A stretch of 45,972 nt of DNA, taken from NCBI GenBank assembly GCA_024686195.1, contig JAIBDO010000003.1, positions 1 through 45,972 of the forward strand, read 5' to 3'. Position numbers and translations under genes: made by a program. The notes under the pieces were generated by a model. That model saw only the letters and a program-made list of their open reading frames with translations, made no database searches and was not told where the DNA came from. The stretch is from Gammaproteobacteria bacterium (GTDB taxonomy: Bacteria > Pseudomonadota > Gammaproteobacteria > GCA-001735895). Positions 28,811-38,837 of the stretch are shown in pieces (the first letter of the stretch is position 1; each line of letters begins with the position of its first letter).

Positions 28811-30205
28811 ATGAGCCCGGAAATGACAACAAGCGCATTCGCATCACTACCCATCAAGACTGAACTACTCACCAGTATTGCGTCGCTGGGCTACGAGCAG
28901 ATGACGCCGATACAGGCTCAGGCTTTGCCAGTATTACTCAAACGGCAGGATTTACTGGCACAGGCGAAAACCGGCAGTGGTAAAACGGCGGCCTTCGCGA
29001 TCGGCTTGCTTGAAAAACTCGATGTGCAGTCTTATCAGACCCAGGCCCTGGTGTTGTGCCCGACACGCGAACTGGCCGATCAGGTGAGCAAGGAAATCCG
29101 GCAGCTGGCAAAAACGATTGCCAATATCAAGATACTGACACTTTGCGGTGGGCAGCCGATGAGTGGACAACTTGCGTCACTTGAGCGCCACCCGCATGTG
29201 GTTGTCGGCACCCCGGGTCGTATTCTCAAGCACGTGCAAAAGGGCAGTCTGCAATTCGGTGGGCTCGAAACCCTGGTGCTGGACGAAGCAGATCGCATGC
29301 TCGATATGGGATTTCATGAGGACATTATGCTGATCCTCGATTCGATACCTCGCAAGCGCCAAACCCTGCTGTTCTCGGCAACTTATCCCGACGAAATCAG
29401 GGCGGTCAGTGATCTGATTCAACATGAGCCGATAGAGATTCGCATCGAAGCCACGCACGACAACAAAAAGATAAAACAGGTTTTTTATCAGTTCAATAAA
29501 GGTGAGCGAAGTAAAACACTGGTCGCCCTGTTGCAACACTACCGGCCCGAATCCAGCCTGATATTTTGTAACCGTAAACAACAGTGCCAGGAATTGGCGG
29601 ACGATCTATGGCAGCAGGGATTCCACGTGCTGGCTTTGCATGGTGACCTCGAACAATTTGAACGCGATCAGGTGCTGGTGCAATTTTCCAATCAGAGCAG
29701 TTCGATTCTTGTCGCGACTGATGTGGCTGCACGCGGGCTGGATATCAAGGAACTGGCGGCGGTGATCAACTATGACCTGAGCACGGATGCCGAAGCGCAT
29801 ATACATCGGATCGGGCGCACCGGGCGCGCCGGCAACGTGGGCCTTGCACTCAGTCTTTTTCTGCAAAGCGAGCAATGGAGGGTTGATGGCATTGGCAAAT
29901 TCCAGGGCAAGGCCGTTACTATTGAATCCACAAATTCACTAAAAACCCGGGAAAATTTCAAACTGATTCCACCGATGGCAACCTTGTTCATCAACGGCGG
30001 ACGTAAGGACAAGGTGCGCGCCGGCGACATACTCGGTGCCTTGACGGCAAGCCAGAAACTGCAGGGAAAAGACATCGGCAGGATCGATATCTTTGATAAA
30101 ATTTCATACGTGGCAGTCGCGCGACCGCTGGTAAAGCAGGCGTTGAAAATTCTGACCGAAGGCAAGATCAAGGGCCGCAAATTCCGCGTGCGTAAATTGC
30201 GTTAG
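28811..30205 (+). CDS. dbpA: ATP-dependent RNA helicase DbpA
   Basis: DEAD-box: AKTGSGKTAAF, PTRELADQV, DEADRMLDMGF, SATYP, HRIGRTGRAG; C-terminal domain FINGGRKDKVRAGDILGALTASQKLQGKDIGRIDI typical of DbpA. Confidence 0.9.
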   Translation: MSPEMTTSAFASLPIKTELLTSIASLGYEQMTPIQAQALPVLLKRQDLLAQAKTGSGKTAAFAIGLLEKLDVQSYQTQALVLCPTRELADQVSKEIRQLAKTIANIKILTLCGGQPMSGQLASLERHPHVVVGTPGRILKHVQKGSLQFGGLETLVLDEADRMLDMGFHEDIMLILDSIPRKRQTLLFSATYPDEIRAVSDLIQHEPIEIRIEATHDNKKIKQVFYQFNKGERSKTLVALLQHYRPESSLIFCNRKQQCQELADDLWQQGFHVLALHGDLEQFERDQVLVQFSNQSSSILVATDVAARGLDIKELAAVINYDLSTDAEAHIHRIGRTGRAGNVGLALSLFLQSEQWRVDGIGKFQGKAVTIESTNSLKTRENFKLIPPMATLFINGGRKDKVRAGDILGALTASQKLQGKDIGRIDIFDKISYVAVARPLVKQALKILTEGKIKGRKFRVRKLR

Positions 30206-30379
30206 GGAGCAGTTTCCTTCCGAGTTCATCATCGACGCGCAGATCAAGCAGCGCGAGATGCTACCTTTTGACGACGAGCCTGACTTCGAGGGAGCCGTAA
30301 AGAGCTTCATTGCCGCGCCGGATTACATATGCTGATGAGCTTCGATGTCGGATTTGAGTTATTACCCGGTACCGGTGCA

Positions 30380-30517
30380 AAAGATCTGACCCGAATGGCA
30401 CTTATTTAAGGCGTAAATATCCAGTGAAACCAACAGATTCGTCATCCCGGGTCAAGCCGATACGTCGGACCGCCGGGATGACGATAGTTTCGGGCTTAAG
30501 CAGGTGCTATTCGGGTA
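30380..30517. repeat. MITE/REPIN-like element copy 3
   Basis: Inverted ends TCTGACCCGAATGGCACTTATTTAAGGC / GGGCTTAAGCAGGTGCTATTCGGGTAACG around palindrome GTCATCCCGG (30441-30450)...CCGGGATGAC (30473-30482). Confidence 0.65.
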
Positions 30518-30617
30518 ACGCCTCTTAGATACTCGCCCACAGAACAAAAGGGGATATAACTGTGGTCAGCGAGCGGTTTTCGCAGGCCTCGAGTAGAGAG
30601 GTGAAACGTTGTTAATT

Positions 30618-31898
30618 TCAGTAATCAGGGATCGATTCGATAAACTCGCAACGCTCTCTTACTTCTTCCTGCCCATGATCCTGACCGAATCCGGAAACCA
30701 GCATTTTCAGCACCCGACTATCGACTTCATAATCGGAATGAGCCGCCAGGGGATTGGCCACTTCGCTGGTACCCAGCAGGAAACTCCTGACCTGGGCTAC
30801 CTGAATAGTCACGTTGGAAACGGCCGGGCATAATCGAGAGTCCATATAGCGGTTAGCATAATCCGGACTAACGGCATAGCTGAAGAGATCATTTGGATCG
30901 CTAAAAGCCACGATCTGCAGCTTTTCAAAAAACCGATCATTGTATTTATCACCTTCTGCGTTACAAACAGACTTCGTCTGGCCGTGCACTTGCGGTAAGT
31001 CCTGTCCGAGCTGTAACAAGGGCAGCTGATTGGACAGCATGTAAAGATACATGGGTTTGTTTTTAAACCTTTCGATAATGTCCTCATAGCCTGGCCGCTC
31101 CGATGTTAGCCGCATCGACTCCTGCAGGGCATCCAGGCTGATACGGCTACCCAGGCTATGACTAATGATGGCGAAATTACTGTCGTCAAACTCCGACATG
31201 TAGTTTGGATTGCTTTCGCTGCACTGACTTTCCTGATTGTTCGGCAGATTTTCCCAGTTCTCACTTAAGATCCAGCAAATAGCCTGTACCACCGATACTT
31301 GAATCGGCACCCGGTACTTGGTGTTGTACATCAGCGCGTCGGGGACCGTGTTGTTGATGAAGGTTTTCAAGGTGTGGTTGAACGGGGCGCGTTTGACCGA
31401 TGCCTCGGTTGAGTAATCAAAACTCAACAACTGTTTTTCCTGCTCGACGATCGAATCCCAGGTCAGTTCATAAAACAGCATTTCGCGCGAGCTCTCAAGA
31501 TCCATGTAGCGATGAACCCTTAGTACGCCCAGGCCATCCGAGATTGACGGATGGCTCAACGCTATCGTCTTTATCGTTTCATCCATGCTTTCGAAACCAA
31601 ACTCTTCGACCAGTCCATCCTGCAGGCGGCGTGAATAACCGGGAGCATGATTGCCGATCCCGTGTACCATCAATATCTTGAGCTTGTCCGATCCATTTGT
31701 TGCTGCAGTCGGCTCATTTCCAACCTGAACCAGGCCGTCGAGTCCGTCAAACTCGCGACCGCTAATCCAGCACTGACGGGTATCTTCGGTTTCCTGTTCC
31801 AGATAGGCCTGGGTAATGCCTTTCGAGATACTGGTGCAGCCGGATAACAGCACAATGGTCAATACCAGCCAATAGGTGGTTAACTGCTTTGTGGACAT
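30618..31898 (-). CDS. Predicted lipoprotein with alpha/beta-hydrolase-like motifs
   Basis: 426 aa; lipobox LLSGC, LMVHGIGNHAPGYSRRL, ISHSLGSRISLDAL. Confidence 0.65.
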   Translation of the reverse strand: MSTKQLTTYWLVLTIVLLSGCTSISKGITQAYLEQETEDTRQCWISGREFDGLDGLVQVGNEPTAATNGSDKLKILMVHGIGNHAPGYSRRLQDGLVEEFGFESMDETIKTIALSHPSISDGLGVLRVHRYMDLESSREMLFYELTWDSIVEQEKQLLSFDYSTEASVKRAPFNHTLKTFINNTVPDALMYNTKYRVPIQVSVVQAICWILSENWENLPNNQESQCSESNPNYMSEFDDSNFAIISHSLGSRISLDALQESMRLTSERPGYEDIIERFKNKPMYLYMLSNQLPLLQLGQDLPQVHGQTKSVCNAEGDKYNDRFFEKLQIVAFSDPNDLFSYAVSPDYANRYMDSRLCPAVSNVTIQVAQVRSFLLGTSEVANPLAAHSDYEVDSRVLKMLVSGFGQDHGQEEVRERCEFIESIPDY

Positions 31899-32221
31899 CT
31901 CTAAATTGCCTCCTGCGAGAATCTACCTGAACTGCTATGCCCCTTCCACCTGGCCAGCTTTTTCAGACTTAAGCGTCGGTTGTAGATTCGACCCTTTTGT
32001 AATTGATTTACCTGTAATCCGTCATCGTTATCCCGTTCCAGATCAGGGTTGTTCAGCAGTGTACCGAAATCATGGATGACGATCACTGCTAAGCATCATT
32101 CACCCCGCAGTGCAGCCTCGGGGAGGCTAAGGTCAGAGTCATTGCGCCGCCCGAGCTTCCATTAACAAGCCTTGGATTCAGGTACATCCGCGCGCATGGG
32201 TTTTGGGTGCATGGAAAGTAT

Positions 32222-33658
32222 TTAAAAATGGTACTGCAAATAAACTGAATTGTAGTTGCTGCCACCCTTGATACGTCCAAACGTTGAATTTGATTCAAAG
32301 ATAGACGATCGATGGTGTACACCGACACCAAAATACAAATTTTTCATTTCCTGATAACTGAAGGCATCCCCCAGGCTGAAATCCAGTGTGACGTCAAGAT
32401 AGTTCATCAGTTTACTCGAGCGATAGCCCTTGCGGTCCATTTCTTTCTGTTCAATATTACTGACATCTTCTATGTATGAAATACCTTCTGCAAAACCCAG
32501 GCGCCAGTGAACCGGTCGGTAGAGATTGTAATAAACCTTAATGCCAAGGACATACTCGTTGGTCGGTTGGCTGTCATAAGAGATCGTGCAGGAGGAGGTG
32601 CCATCACAGGAATTTCCTTTCAGGTCACTGTCCTTGACGGTATTAATGCCCTGTCCAACATCAAGCGTTTGGTTAGAGGATCCTGCATTCTCGTGATAGA
32701 CATAACCTACGGTCATGTAAATATCGATTTCTTCGATTCCAAACAGGCTATCGGCAACAGGATGGCCATAAAATATGGAAGTCAGCTGGTTGTTCTGGCT
32801 ATCACTCTCGGTTTTCCCCTCAAAAATCTCGCCAATGTTCGATGGTGTTGCCCAACCATGGGCAAGTCGGAAATAGGGTTTGGCATCGAGCCGAGAAGAC
32901 TTCTTTTTGGTTTTGTCATTAAAGAAGGCGACGCCCAGATAAGCTTCGCCATACGTCTGATCTTTGATGGTTGGTGAATCATGAGTATCTTCATCCAGCG
33001 CTGTGACCTGGGCGCGCCCCAGCAGGTAAAGGTTGCTGGTGACATGGTAACGAAATTCACTACCGACGGTGAAATCAAAGCCACTGCCAATTTTGTTACC
33101 AAGTTCCTGCGTTGAGTCATCAGGATCTGTGTAGCCATCCAGCCCATAGTAGCGATCGTTGAAATCTGCGCTTTTATAGCGCAAGGAGGCGTAAGGAAAG
33201 AGTTCCCATGAGCCCGATTCCCAGAGGTAACGAGCGCCGAGAGAAGAGTAGTATCGACTATCGTCGTCACTCATCATCTCAAGGCTGGTTTCAAAATTAT
33301 TTTTGAAAAAGTATCTGACTTCTCCGCCAACATCAAACTCGTTGCCCTGTACCCGATTTTGATATTCTTCTGGAATATCCAGGTAACGATAACGACCCAG
33401 GAGACTGAATTGCCAGGGACCTTCGCGATAGAGTTTTGCACCAACGGTCAGTCCGCGAACGAAAAACAAGTCACTGTCATAAAACAGCAGGGGAATGAAA
33501 TCATCGACATGTCCATCCTTTGCCGGATACGGGATATCTGCAATCCTGTAACCAATAGCAATGCCCCAGTTCCCCTCTTCCAGGCTGTCTGCCGAGGCCG
33601 TAAACGCAAGGCTTAAAAAGGCCAGAACGAGGGATAGTTTTAATGTTGGGTGGAAAAT
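32222..33658 (-). CDS. MipA/OmpV-like outer-membrane beta-barrel protein
   Basis: ORF track starts at TTG 33469. The frame extends to 33658 and encodes FHPTLKLSLVLAFLSLAFTASADSLEEGNWGIAIGYR (signal peptide plus strand 1), preceded by AGGAGAG. Alternating beta strands, C-terminal YLQYHF. Confidence 0.7.
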   Translation of the reverse strand: MFHPTLKLSLVLAFLSLAFTASADSLEEGNWGIAIGYRIADIPYPAKDGHVDDFIPLLFYDSDLFFVRGLTVGAKLYREGPWQFSLLGRYRYLDIPEEYQNRVQGNEFDVGGEVRYFFKNNFETSLEMMSDDDSRYYSSLGARYLWESGSWELFPYASLRYKSADFNDRYYGLDGYTDPDDSTQELGNKIGSGFDFTVGSEFRYHVTSNLYLLGRAQVTALDEDTHDSPTIKDQTYGEAYLGVAFFNDKTKKKSSRLDAKPYFRLAHGWATPSNIGEIFEGKTESDSQNNQLTSIFYGHPVADSLFGIEEIDIYMTVGYVYHENAGSSNQTLDVGQGINTVKDSDLKGNSCDGTSSCTISYDSQPTNEYVLGIKVYYNLYRPVHWRLGFAEGISYIEDVSNIEQKEMDRKGYRSSKLMNYLDVTLDFSLGDAFSYQEMKNLYFGVGVHHRSSIFESNSTFGRIKGGSNYNSVYLQYHF

Positions 33659-34352
33659 TAAATCTCTCCTGTATCAGGCGATTATGGACATCATCAGGGC
33701 CAGCACTATTTAGACTGCCAGTTTAACAATCGGGGCTCCAATCGCCTGTCTGCCACGCGGCCCACCTGTATGGTGCGAACTTGTCTCCCGTTTGCGCTTC
33801 AGCCAATTCGACTGCCGCTTCGACCATTTCAACACTACTCTCGGGAATGTTCATTGTCGAGGGTATATGACCGCCTGGCACTGCGACTGACATTTTTCTG
33901 AAAAGGTCAGTGCGGATAATCAGAACGCAGGCAGCGAGAATGCTGATTGGAAGAGCGCCCCCCCCCCATGATTTCACTTAATCATCATTACGGTGAACGG
34001 CCCGGCAATCGATCCCGTGGAGTAGGTTACCAGAAGCGAGGTTTAGATATCAATCATCGAGCGTCCCTGTGGTGATCTCGGCATTCGAGGCCTGAACCTG
34101 AAACGACACCGCCATCAGCGGGGAAAGTTCGCCGAGGTTCTCGCGCAGGTCTTGTCATGTCGACAGTGATTGCTGATGATTGCCGGCTCTGACGAGAATG
34201 CGCTACGGGGAGACTGGGGGAGAAATTCTGCTAGCCAGACTTCGATAAAGTCGCCTGAAGCCGTCGAGTAAAGAGCCGCTGTAGTACGACTGTTGTTTCG
34301 CGGATGTGTATCTTCAGGTTGCTTTTATCGAGGTAAATTTCCGCGAATTCTC

Positions 34353-35366
34353 TCAAGCAATCAATCTAACCTGCTGCTGACGGTAGCTACTCGGCGTCAT
34401 GCCATACCAGCGTTTAAAGGCGCGGGTAAAGTTAGCCTGATTGGCAAAGCCCAGCAAGTAAGTAATTTCATTGAGCGATAGCTGGCTGTTGGCCAGGTAT
34501 TGTTCGGCCAACTGTTTTCGAATCTCCTCGAGTAGTTGCGTAAAGCTCTGTTGCTGTTTAGACAACTGGCGCTGCATGGTTCGCAAACTGACCCCTAGCG
34601 AAACGGCGATATCTTTTTCATACACCTCACCGGTGGGTAATTCCTTGTTGATCGCCTGGGTGACGCGGGTAACCATGCAGGTCCGATCCAGTTGGTGCAT
34701 TTTTTCCAATAGCAGGTCTTCATTAATTTTTTGTAGCTCGGCGTTAGCGCTAGCCAATCGTCTTTGCAGGTCCGCATTATCAAAAAGTATTTTGTTGGCG
34801 GGCATATCGTAGAGAATCGGGCAGCGCAGGTCGTGTTCAAAACGAATGGCCGTGGCAGGGCGGGCGTAGAAACAATGGATTTCCATCGGGCTATAGGATT
34901 CTCCCATTAACATTCTCAACATCGTCATTAACGCGCCTAGTGCCGCATCATGCGCTCCCTGGTGAATACTAAACTTGTGGTACTGGACATCAATAATGAG
35001 CTCGCCACTACTGCCACCTTGTTGAAACGAAATATCAACACCGCTATTTACGACGCGTGAGTAGCGCGCCATTCGCTTCAAACCATCAGCCAATGTGGTA
35101 CAGGCGAGCCAGGTATATCCCAGTGCGTGAAAAGTCGTAGGCTGCCACTGACGCCCCACCTTGTAAGCAAAATTATCATCACCACTGGTTTCAATGGCGA
35201 GTGCCCAGAGTTTTTGCATGGCAGCCACGGAATAGCGCGCATTGGCATCCCCAAGTCGATCGGGTCTGAGGCCAGCTTGCCTGAATATTGCGCGCGCATC
35301 GCAGCCACTCTGGTTGAGCTCATCCCAGACTAATAATGCCCAGGAGGTCAACACCATGGGTGGCAT
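34353..35366 (-). CDS. AraC-family transcriptional regulator (N-terminal ligand-binding domain)
   Basis: 337 aa; C-terminal AEQYLANSQLSLNEITYLLGFANQANFTRAFKRWYGMTPSSYR. Confidence 0.9.
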   Translation of the reverse strand: MPPMVLTSWALLVWDELNQSGCDARAIFRQAGLRPDRLGDANARYSVAAMQKLWALAIETSGDDNFAYKVGRQWQPTTFHALGYTWLACTTLADGLKRMARYSRVVNSGVDISFQQGGSSGELIIDVQYHKFSIHQGAHDAALGALMTMLRMLMGESYSPMEIHCFYARPATAIRFEHDLRCPILYDMPANKILFDNADLQRRLASANAELQKINEDLLLEKMHQLDRTCMVTRVTQAINKELPTGEVYEKDIAVSLGVSLRTMQRQLSKQQQSFTQLLEEIRKQLAEQYLANSQLSLNEITYLLGFANQANFTRAFKRWYGMTPSSYRQQQVRLIA

Positions 35367-35511
35367 CTAGTTCTTACTCATAGACTGTTGCCGCATAGGA
35401 AAGCATTACAGCGGTAGCTAATCCCGGGACAAGACTTAGGCACCGCAGGACAAAAATACTGACAAAAAGATCGATACCGTAGGGCTACTTTTTGGAAAAA
35501 GGAGCTGTCAA

Positions 35512-36450
35512 ATGTTAAGCAATAGCCAGTATTCAGCATCAGATTACCAGCATACATTAAAGGATTCCGTCACCATCATTGGTCGAGGTTTACATTCCGG
35601 TTTGCGGGTGATAATGACATTGATGCCCGCCGAAGCCAATAGCGGTTATGTGTTTATGCGCCGCGATGTTACCCCATTGCGCGCTGAAGTGCCGGCGCGC
35701 TGGAACACTGTGGTCGACACGCGTTTGTCCACGACAGTAGCCAACGCATTCGGTACTCGAGTGAGCACTATTGAACACCTGTTAGCGGCGCTATCGACTT
35801 GCGGTGTGCACAATGCCCGTATCGTCCTGGATGCGCCAGAAGTGCCTATTATGGATGGCAGCGCAGCACCCTTTGTCGGTTTGATTGACATGGTGGGGCG
35901 AGAAAGTCAAGCCGCACTGATACAGGCCATTATTATTGATAAACCGCTGATCGTTGTCGGCCAGGGTAAACACGCCAGCCTGTTGCCTGCCGCCGAGTTC
36001 AGCGTCGATATGTCGATCGATTTCGATGACTCTGTAATCGGTCAACAGACCATGGATATCAAGGTTGATGAGGCGATCTTTAGTGAACAATTGGCCGCGG
36101 CGCGCACCTTTGGTTTTCAGGAGCAATTAGACACTTTGCATAAACTCGATCTGGCCAAGGGAGGCGGATTGAATAACGCGGTGCTGATTAAAGATAACAA
36201 GGTGCTTAACGAAGAGGGGCTGCGTTTCAAGGATGAATTTGTGCGCCATAAAATTCTGGATGCGCTGGGTGACATCTCGCTGGTCGGTGCCAGCATCATC
36301 GGCAAATTCATCGGCAGGCGCAGCGGTCACCAACTCAATAATCAATTGATCCGCACTCTGATGAATAACGAGGAATGCTGGCACTGTGTTCCGCTGGTAG
36401 AACATCGTCGCCAAAACCAACAAATGCAATGGTTTGCGTCAGATTCTTGA
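35512..36450 (+). CDS. lpxC: UDP-3-O-acyl-N-acetylglucosamine deacetylase (LpxC homologue)
   Basis: 312 aa; IGRGLHSG, STIEHLLAAL, VPIMDGSAAPFV, HKILDALGD (Zn ligands), SGHQLNN. Confidence 0.9.
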   Translation: MLSNSQYSASDYQHTLKDSVTIIGRGLHSGLRVIMTLMPAEANSGYVFMRRDVTPLRAEVPARWNTVVDTRLSTTVANAFGTRVSTIEHLLAALSTCGVHNARIVLDAPEVPIMDGSAAPFVGLIDMVGRESQAALIQAIIIDKPLIVVGQGKHASLLPAAEFSVDMSIDFDDSVIGQQTMDIKVDEAIFSEQLAAARTFGFQEQLDTLHKLDLAKGGGLNNAVLIKDNKVLNEEGLRFKDEFVRHKILDALGDISLVGASIIGKFIGRRSGHQLNNQLIRTLMNNEECWHCVPLVEHRRQNQQMQWFASDS

Positions 36451-36806
36451 ACAAGCCGATGGTAACCAGCCAAGCACCGCTAGCGCTGTATTGGGAGGCC
36501 CCTGGTTTTAATGTCTCCCAGGGTGCATTCTATATTGTGAGGCCACTGGAGATTCCCAGGTTGCGCTGAATAACTTATGACGCATTTTGGGGGGCAGACC
36601 ACTATATAATTGATTGTTCCCCGCAATAAGTTTTTGTTGCTGGCAATTTACCTGTCAACATGTCCATCCGAAAGGGCAGTAGTTGCGTATTCTTGAATGT
36701 GATGGTTGGCACTCATACCCGGGGGAGTTCTTACAACCTGCACAGACTGGAGTGCAGTATCGCTTTCGTACCGGCTTCCACGACCAACCGATTTCACTGA
36801 GGACAA

Positions 36807-37592
36807 ATGAAATTCCCGATTAGCCTGGCACTGTTATTACTCGCAACTGATGCATTGGCTGTGGAGCCGTTACCAACCCTGGAACTCGGTGCCGGGATAT
36901 CCGCGTTTAGCCTGCCGGACTATCGCGGTTCGGAGAACTCGTCAACCTACGTACTGCCAGTTCCGTATATCAAATATCGCAGCGAACGCCTGCGTCTCGA
37001 TGGCGGTGTCAAGGGTATTTTTTTTGAGTCCGAAGATGTGCTGTTCACCCTGAGTGCCGATCTCACCTTGTCGTCGGACGACGATAGCGATGACCGTAAG
37101 GGCATGGATGATCTCGATACCATTCTAGAGATCGGGCCCGCACTCAACTATCGCTTTTACCCGATGCAGAACGGCGCCCTGTGGGCCGATGTGGCAGTGC
37201 GGTTCGGTCATACGCTGAATAGTGATTTTGACAATGTCGGCTATGTATTCGCCCCAAGACTTTCATGGCGCAAGCCGGTTAACCGGCCTGGTGACTCGAA
37301 AATTCGTCTCAGCATCGGACCTTTATTTGGCGATAATCGCTACCATGATTATTTTTATGGAGTTGACGATGCCGATGCGACTGTCGCGCGGCCAGCTTAC
37401 GACGCTGATAGTGGCTATAGCGGGATGCGCAGTGAATTCACCTATAGCAAGGGGATCGGTAACTATCGGTTGGGTGGATTCGTTCGCTATGACAATATGA
37501 ACGGGGCTGTCATCGATGATAGCCCGCTGGTTTCGGATGACGAAACCTGGACAGTTGGCGTTGCGCTGGCCTGGGTTTTCTATCAGAGATAG
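36807..37592 (+). CDS. MipA/OmpV-family outer-membrane protein
   Basis: 261 aa; signal peptide; GAGISAFSLPDYRGSENSSTYVLPVPYIKYRSERLRLDGGVKG; ends WTVGVALAWVFYQR. Confidence 0.8.
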   Translation: MKFPISLALLLLATDALAVEPLPTLELGAGISAFSLPDYRGSENSSTYVLPVPYIKYRSERLRLDGGVKGIFFESEDVLFTLSADLTLSSDDDSDDRKGMDDLDTILEIGPALNYRFYPMQNGALWADVAVRFGHTLNSDFDNVGYVFAPRLSWRKPVNRPGDSKIRLSIGPLFGDNRYHDYFYGVDDADATVARPAYDADSGYSGMRSEFTYSKGIGNYRLGGFVRYDNMNGAVIDDSPLVSDDETWTVGVALAWVFYQR

Positions 37593-37709
37593 GGTGTCGG
37601 CATGCTCAAGCAATTCGAAGTTGAAACAATCCGCCGCGGTATCGAAGTTCATGTTTGCGGAGCTACGTGTGTCCCGCTGGTTTCCGGCTGGTTTTGGACC
37701 TCGACTCAG

Positions 37710-38402
37710 TTACTGCTGCGCCACGCCCGACATCGGTGCTGACCCGGCACGACCGCAAAAGTATAGCCAGAGTGATGCACCGACAAATTTGCATCCCTCT
37801 TCGAGCAGTTGAACATGCGCGTAATCGAAGGGAATATGACGCTGCTCCATGTCGATGATGATCGACGACGCGAGTAACATGCCGGCTAGCCCGAAGCTGA
37901 AGCCGTCGATTTCAATAATGCGCCGAAAATGGCGCGCTAGTAGCGTGAGCGCACACAGTGCATAAAACAGGAAAATGCCTTTCTGATAGACATAGCGCTC
38001 ATGCAGCAGAAAGAAATCATCGACCGCCAACAGTAGCGACAGCAGCGCCAGCAAAACTATTAACTCCGCACGGCCGCGGGTCATGTCCGTGGGCCGGGTG
38101 ATCAGGCTGTAGCAGCAAATGGCAAACGACGACACCCACAGCCATACGCCGATGTTGGAGACGAAACCAAGAAAGCTCGATGCACCGCTTTGCTGTGCAG
38201 GATCACGCAGAATTTCCATCAGCGAAAACCCCGAATTCTGCAGCACCAGCACCGCAGCGCCATAGAACACCAGCGCCGGCAGCGCCACCGCTGACACGCT
38301 GATCAACATCCTTCGTCCATTGAGTATCTGTTTTAACACGACTGCAGGCCCTGACCGGTTGTAATACACGGATGATAAATCCTTGGCGTCTAAATGTCGC
38401 AC
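37710..38402 (-). CDS. Hypothetical integral membrane protein
   Basis: 230 aa, ~6 hydrophobic segments. Confidence 0.6.
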   Translation of the reverse strand: MRHLDAKDLSSVYYNRSGPAVVLKQILNGRRMLISVSAVALPALVFYGAAVLVLQNSGFSLMEILRDPAQQSGASSFLGFVSNIGVWLWVSSFAICCYSLITRPTDMTRGRAELIVLLALLSLLLAVDDFFLLHERYVYQKGIFLFYALCALTLLARHFRRIIEIDGFSFGLAGMLLASSIIIDMEQRHIPFDYAHVQLLEEGCKFVGASLWLYFCGRAGSAPMSGVAQQ

Positions 38403-38588
38403 AATTCCGTACGATCTGAAGCGCTTTCAATTAACGTGTAGCGCCCTGGACTGGTCATCGCTATGCGCTCAGGTTGTATCCATGGTCGATGCGATGAATG
38501 GTTTGTCTTTGACTGATGACAGTCAGTTATTCAGAGCAATCTGCCTGACCCTGCGTGACAAAATAATGAATGATGGGAATGGAATGGG

Positions 38589-38663
38589 AATGATGGGACA
38601 GACGCTCTGTAAATGGGACAGCGCGCAAAATGAAAAATGATGGGACAGACACTCTGCAATTGG
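38589..38663. repeat. Short direct repeat, two copies with a partial third between them
   Basis: AATGATGGGACAGACGCTCTGTAAATGG (from 38589) and AATGATGGGACAGACACTCTGCAATTGG (38636-38663); partial AATGGGACAG at 38612. Confidence 0.85.
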
Positions 38664-38837
38664 CTTTTCGGGTATAGAAAACCGTTCCTTAAGGTCCTTT
38701 ACCTTTCTTCCAGGTGGGAAGGGTGATGACCCACTCGAATTGTTGAATTCGGCGGTTAGGGTGTGTGTCCCTCGATATCTTGCCCATATCTTGATGAATT
38801 CGATAATTCAAGTCTGCGTATCGGGATTCTATAAAGC

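Noticed and set aside
38383-38640. 85-aa plus-strand ORF
   Set aside because: Runs through the GGGACAG repeats; likely spurious.
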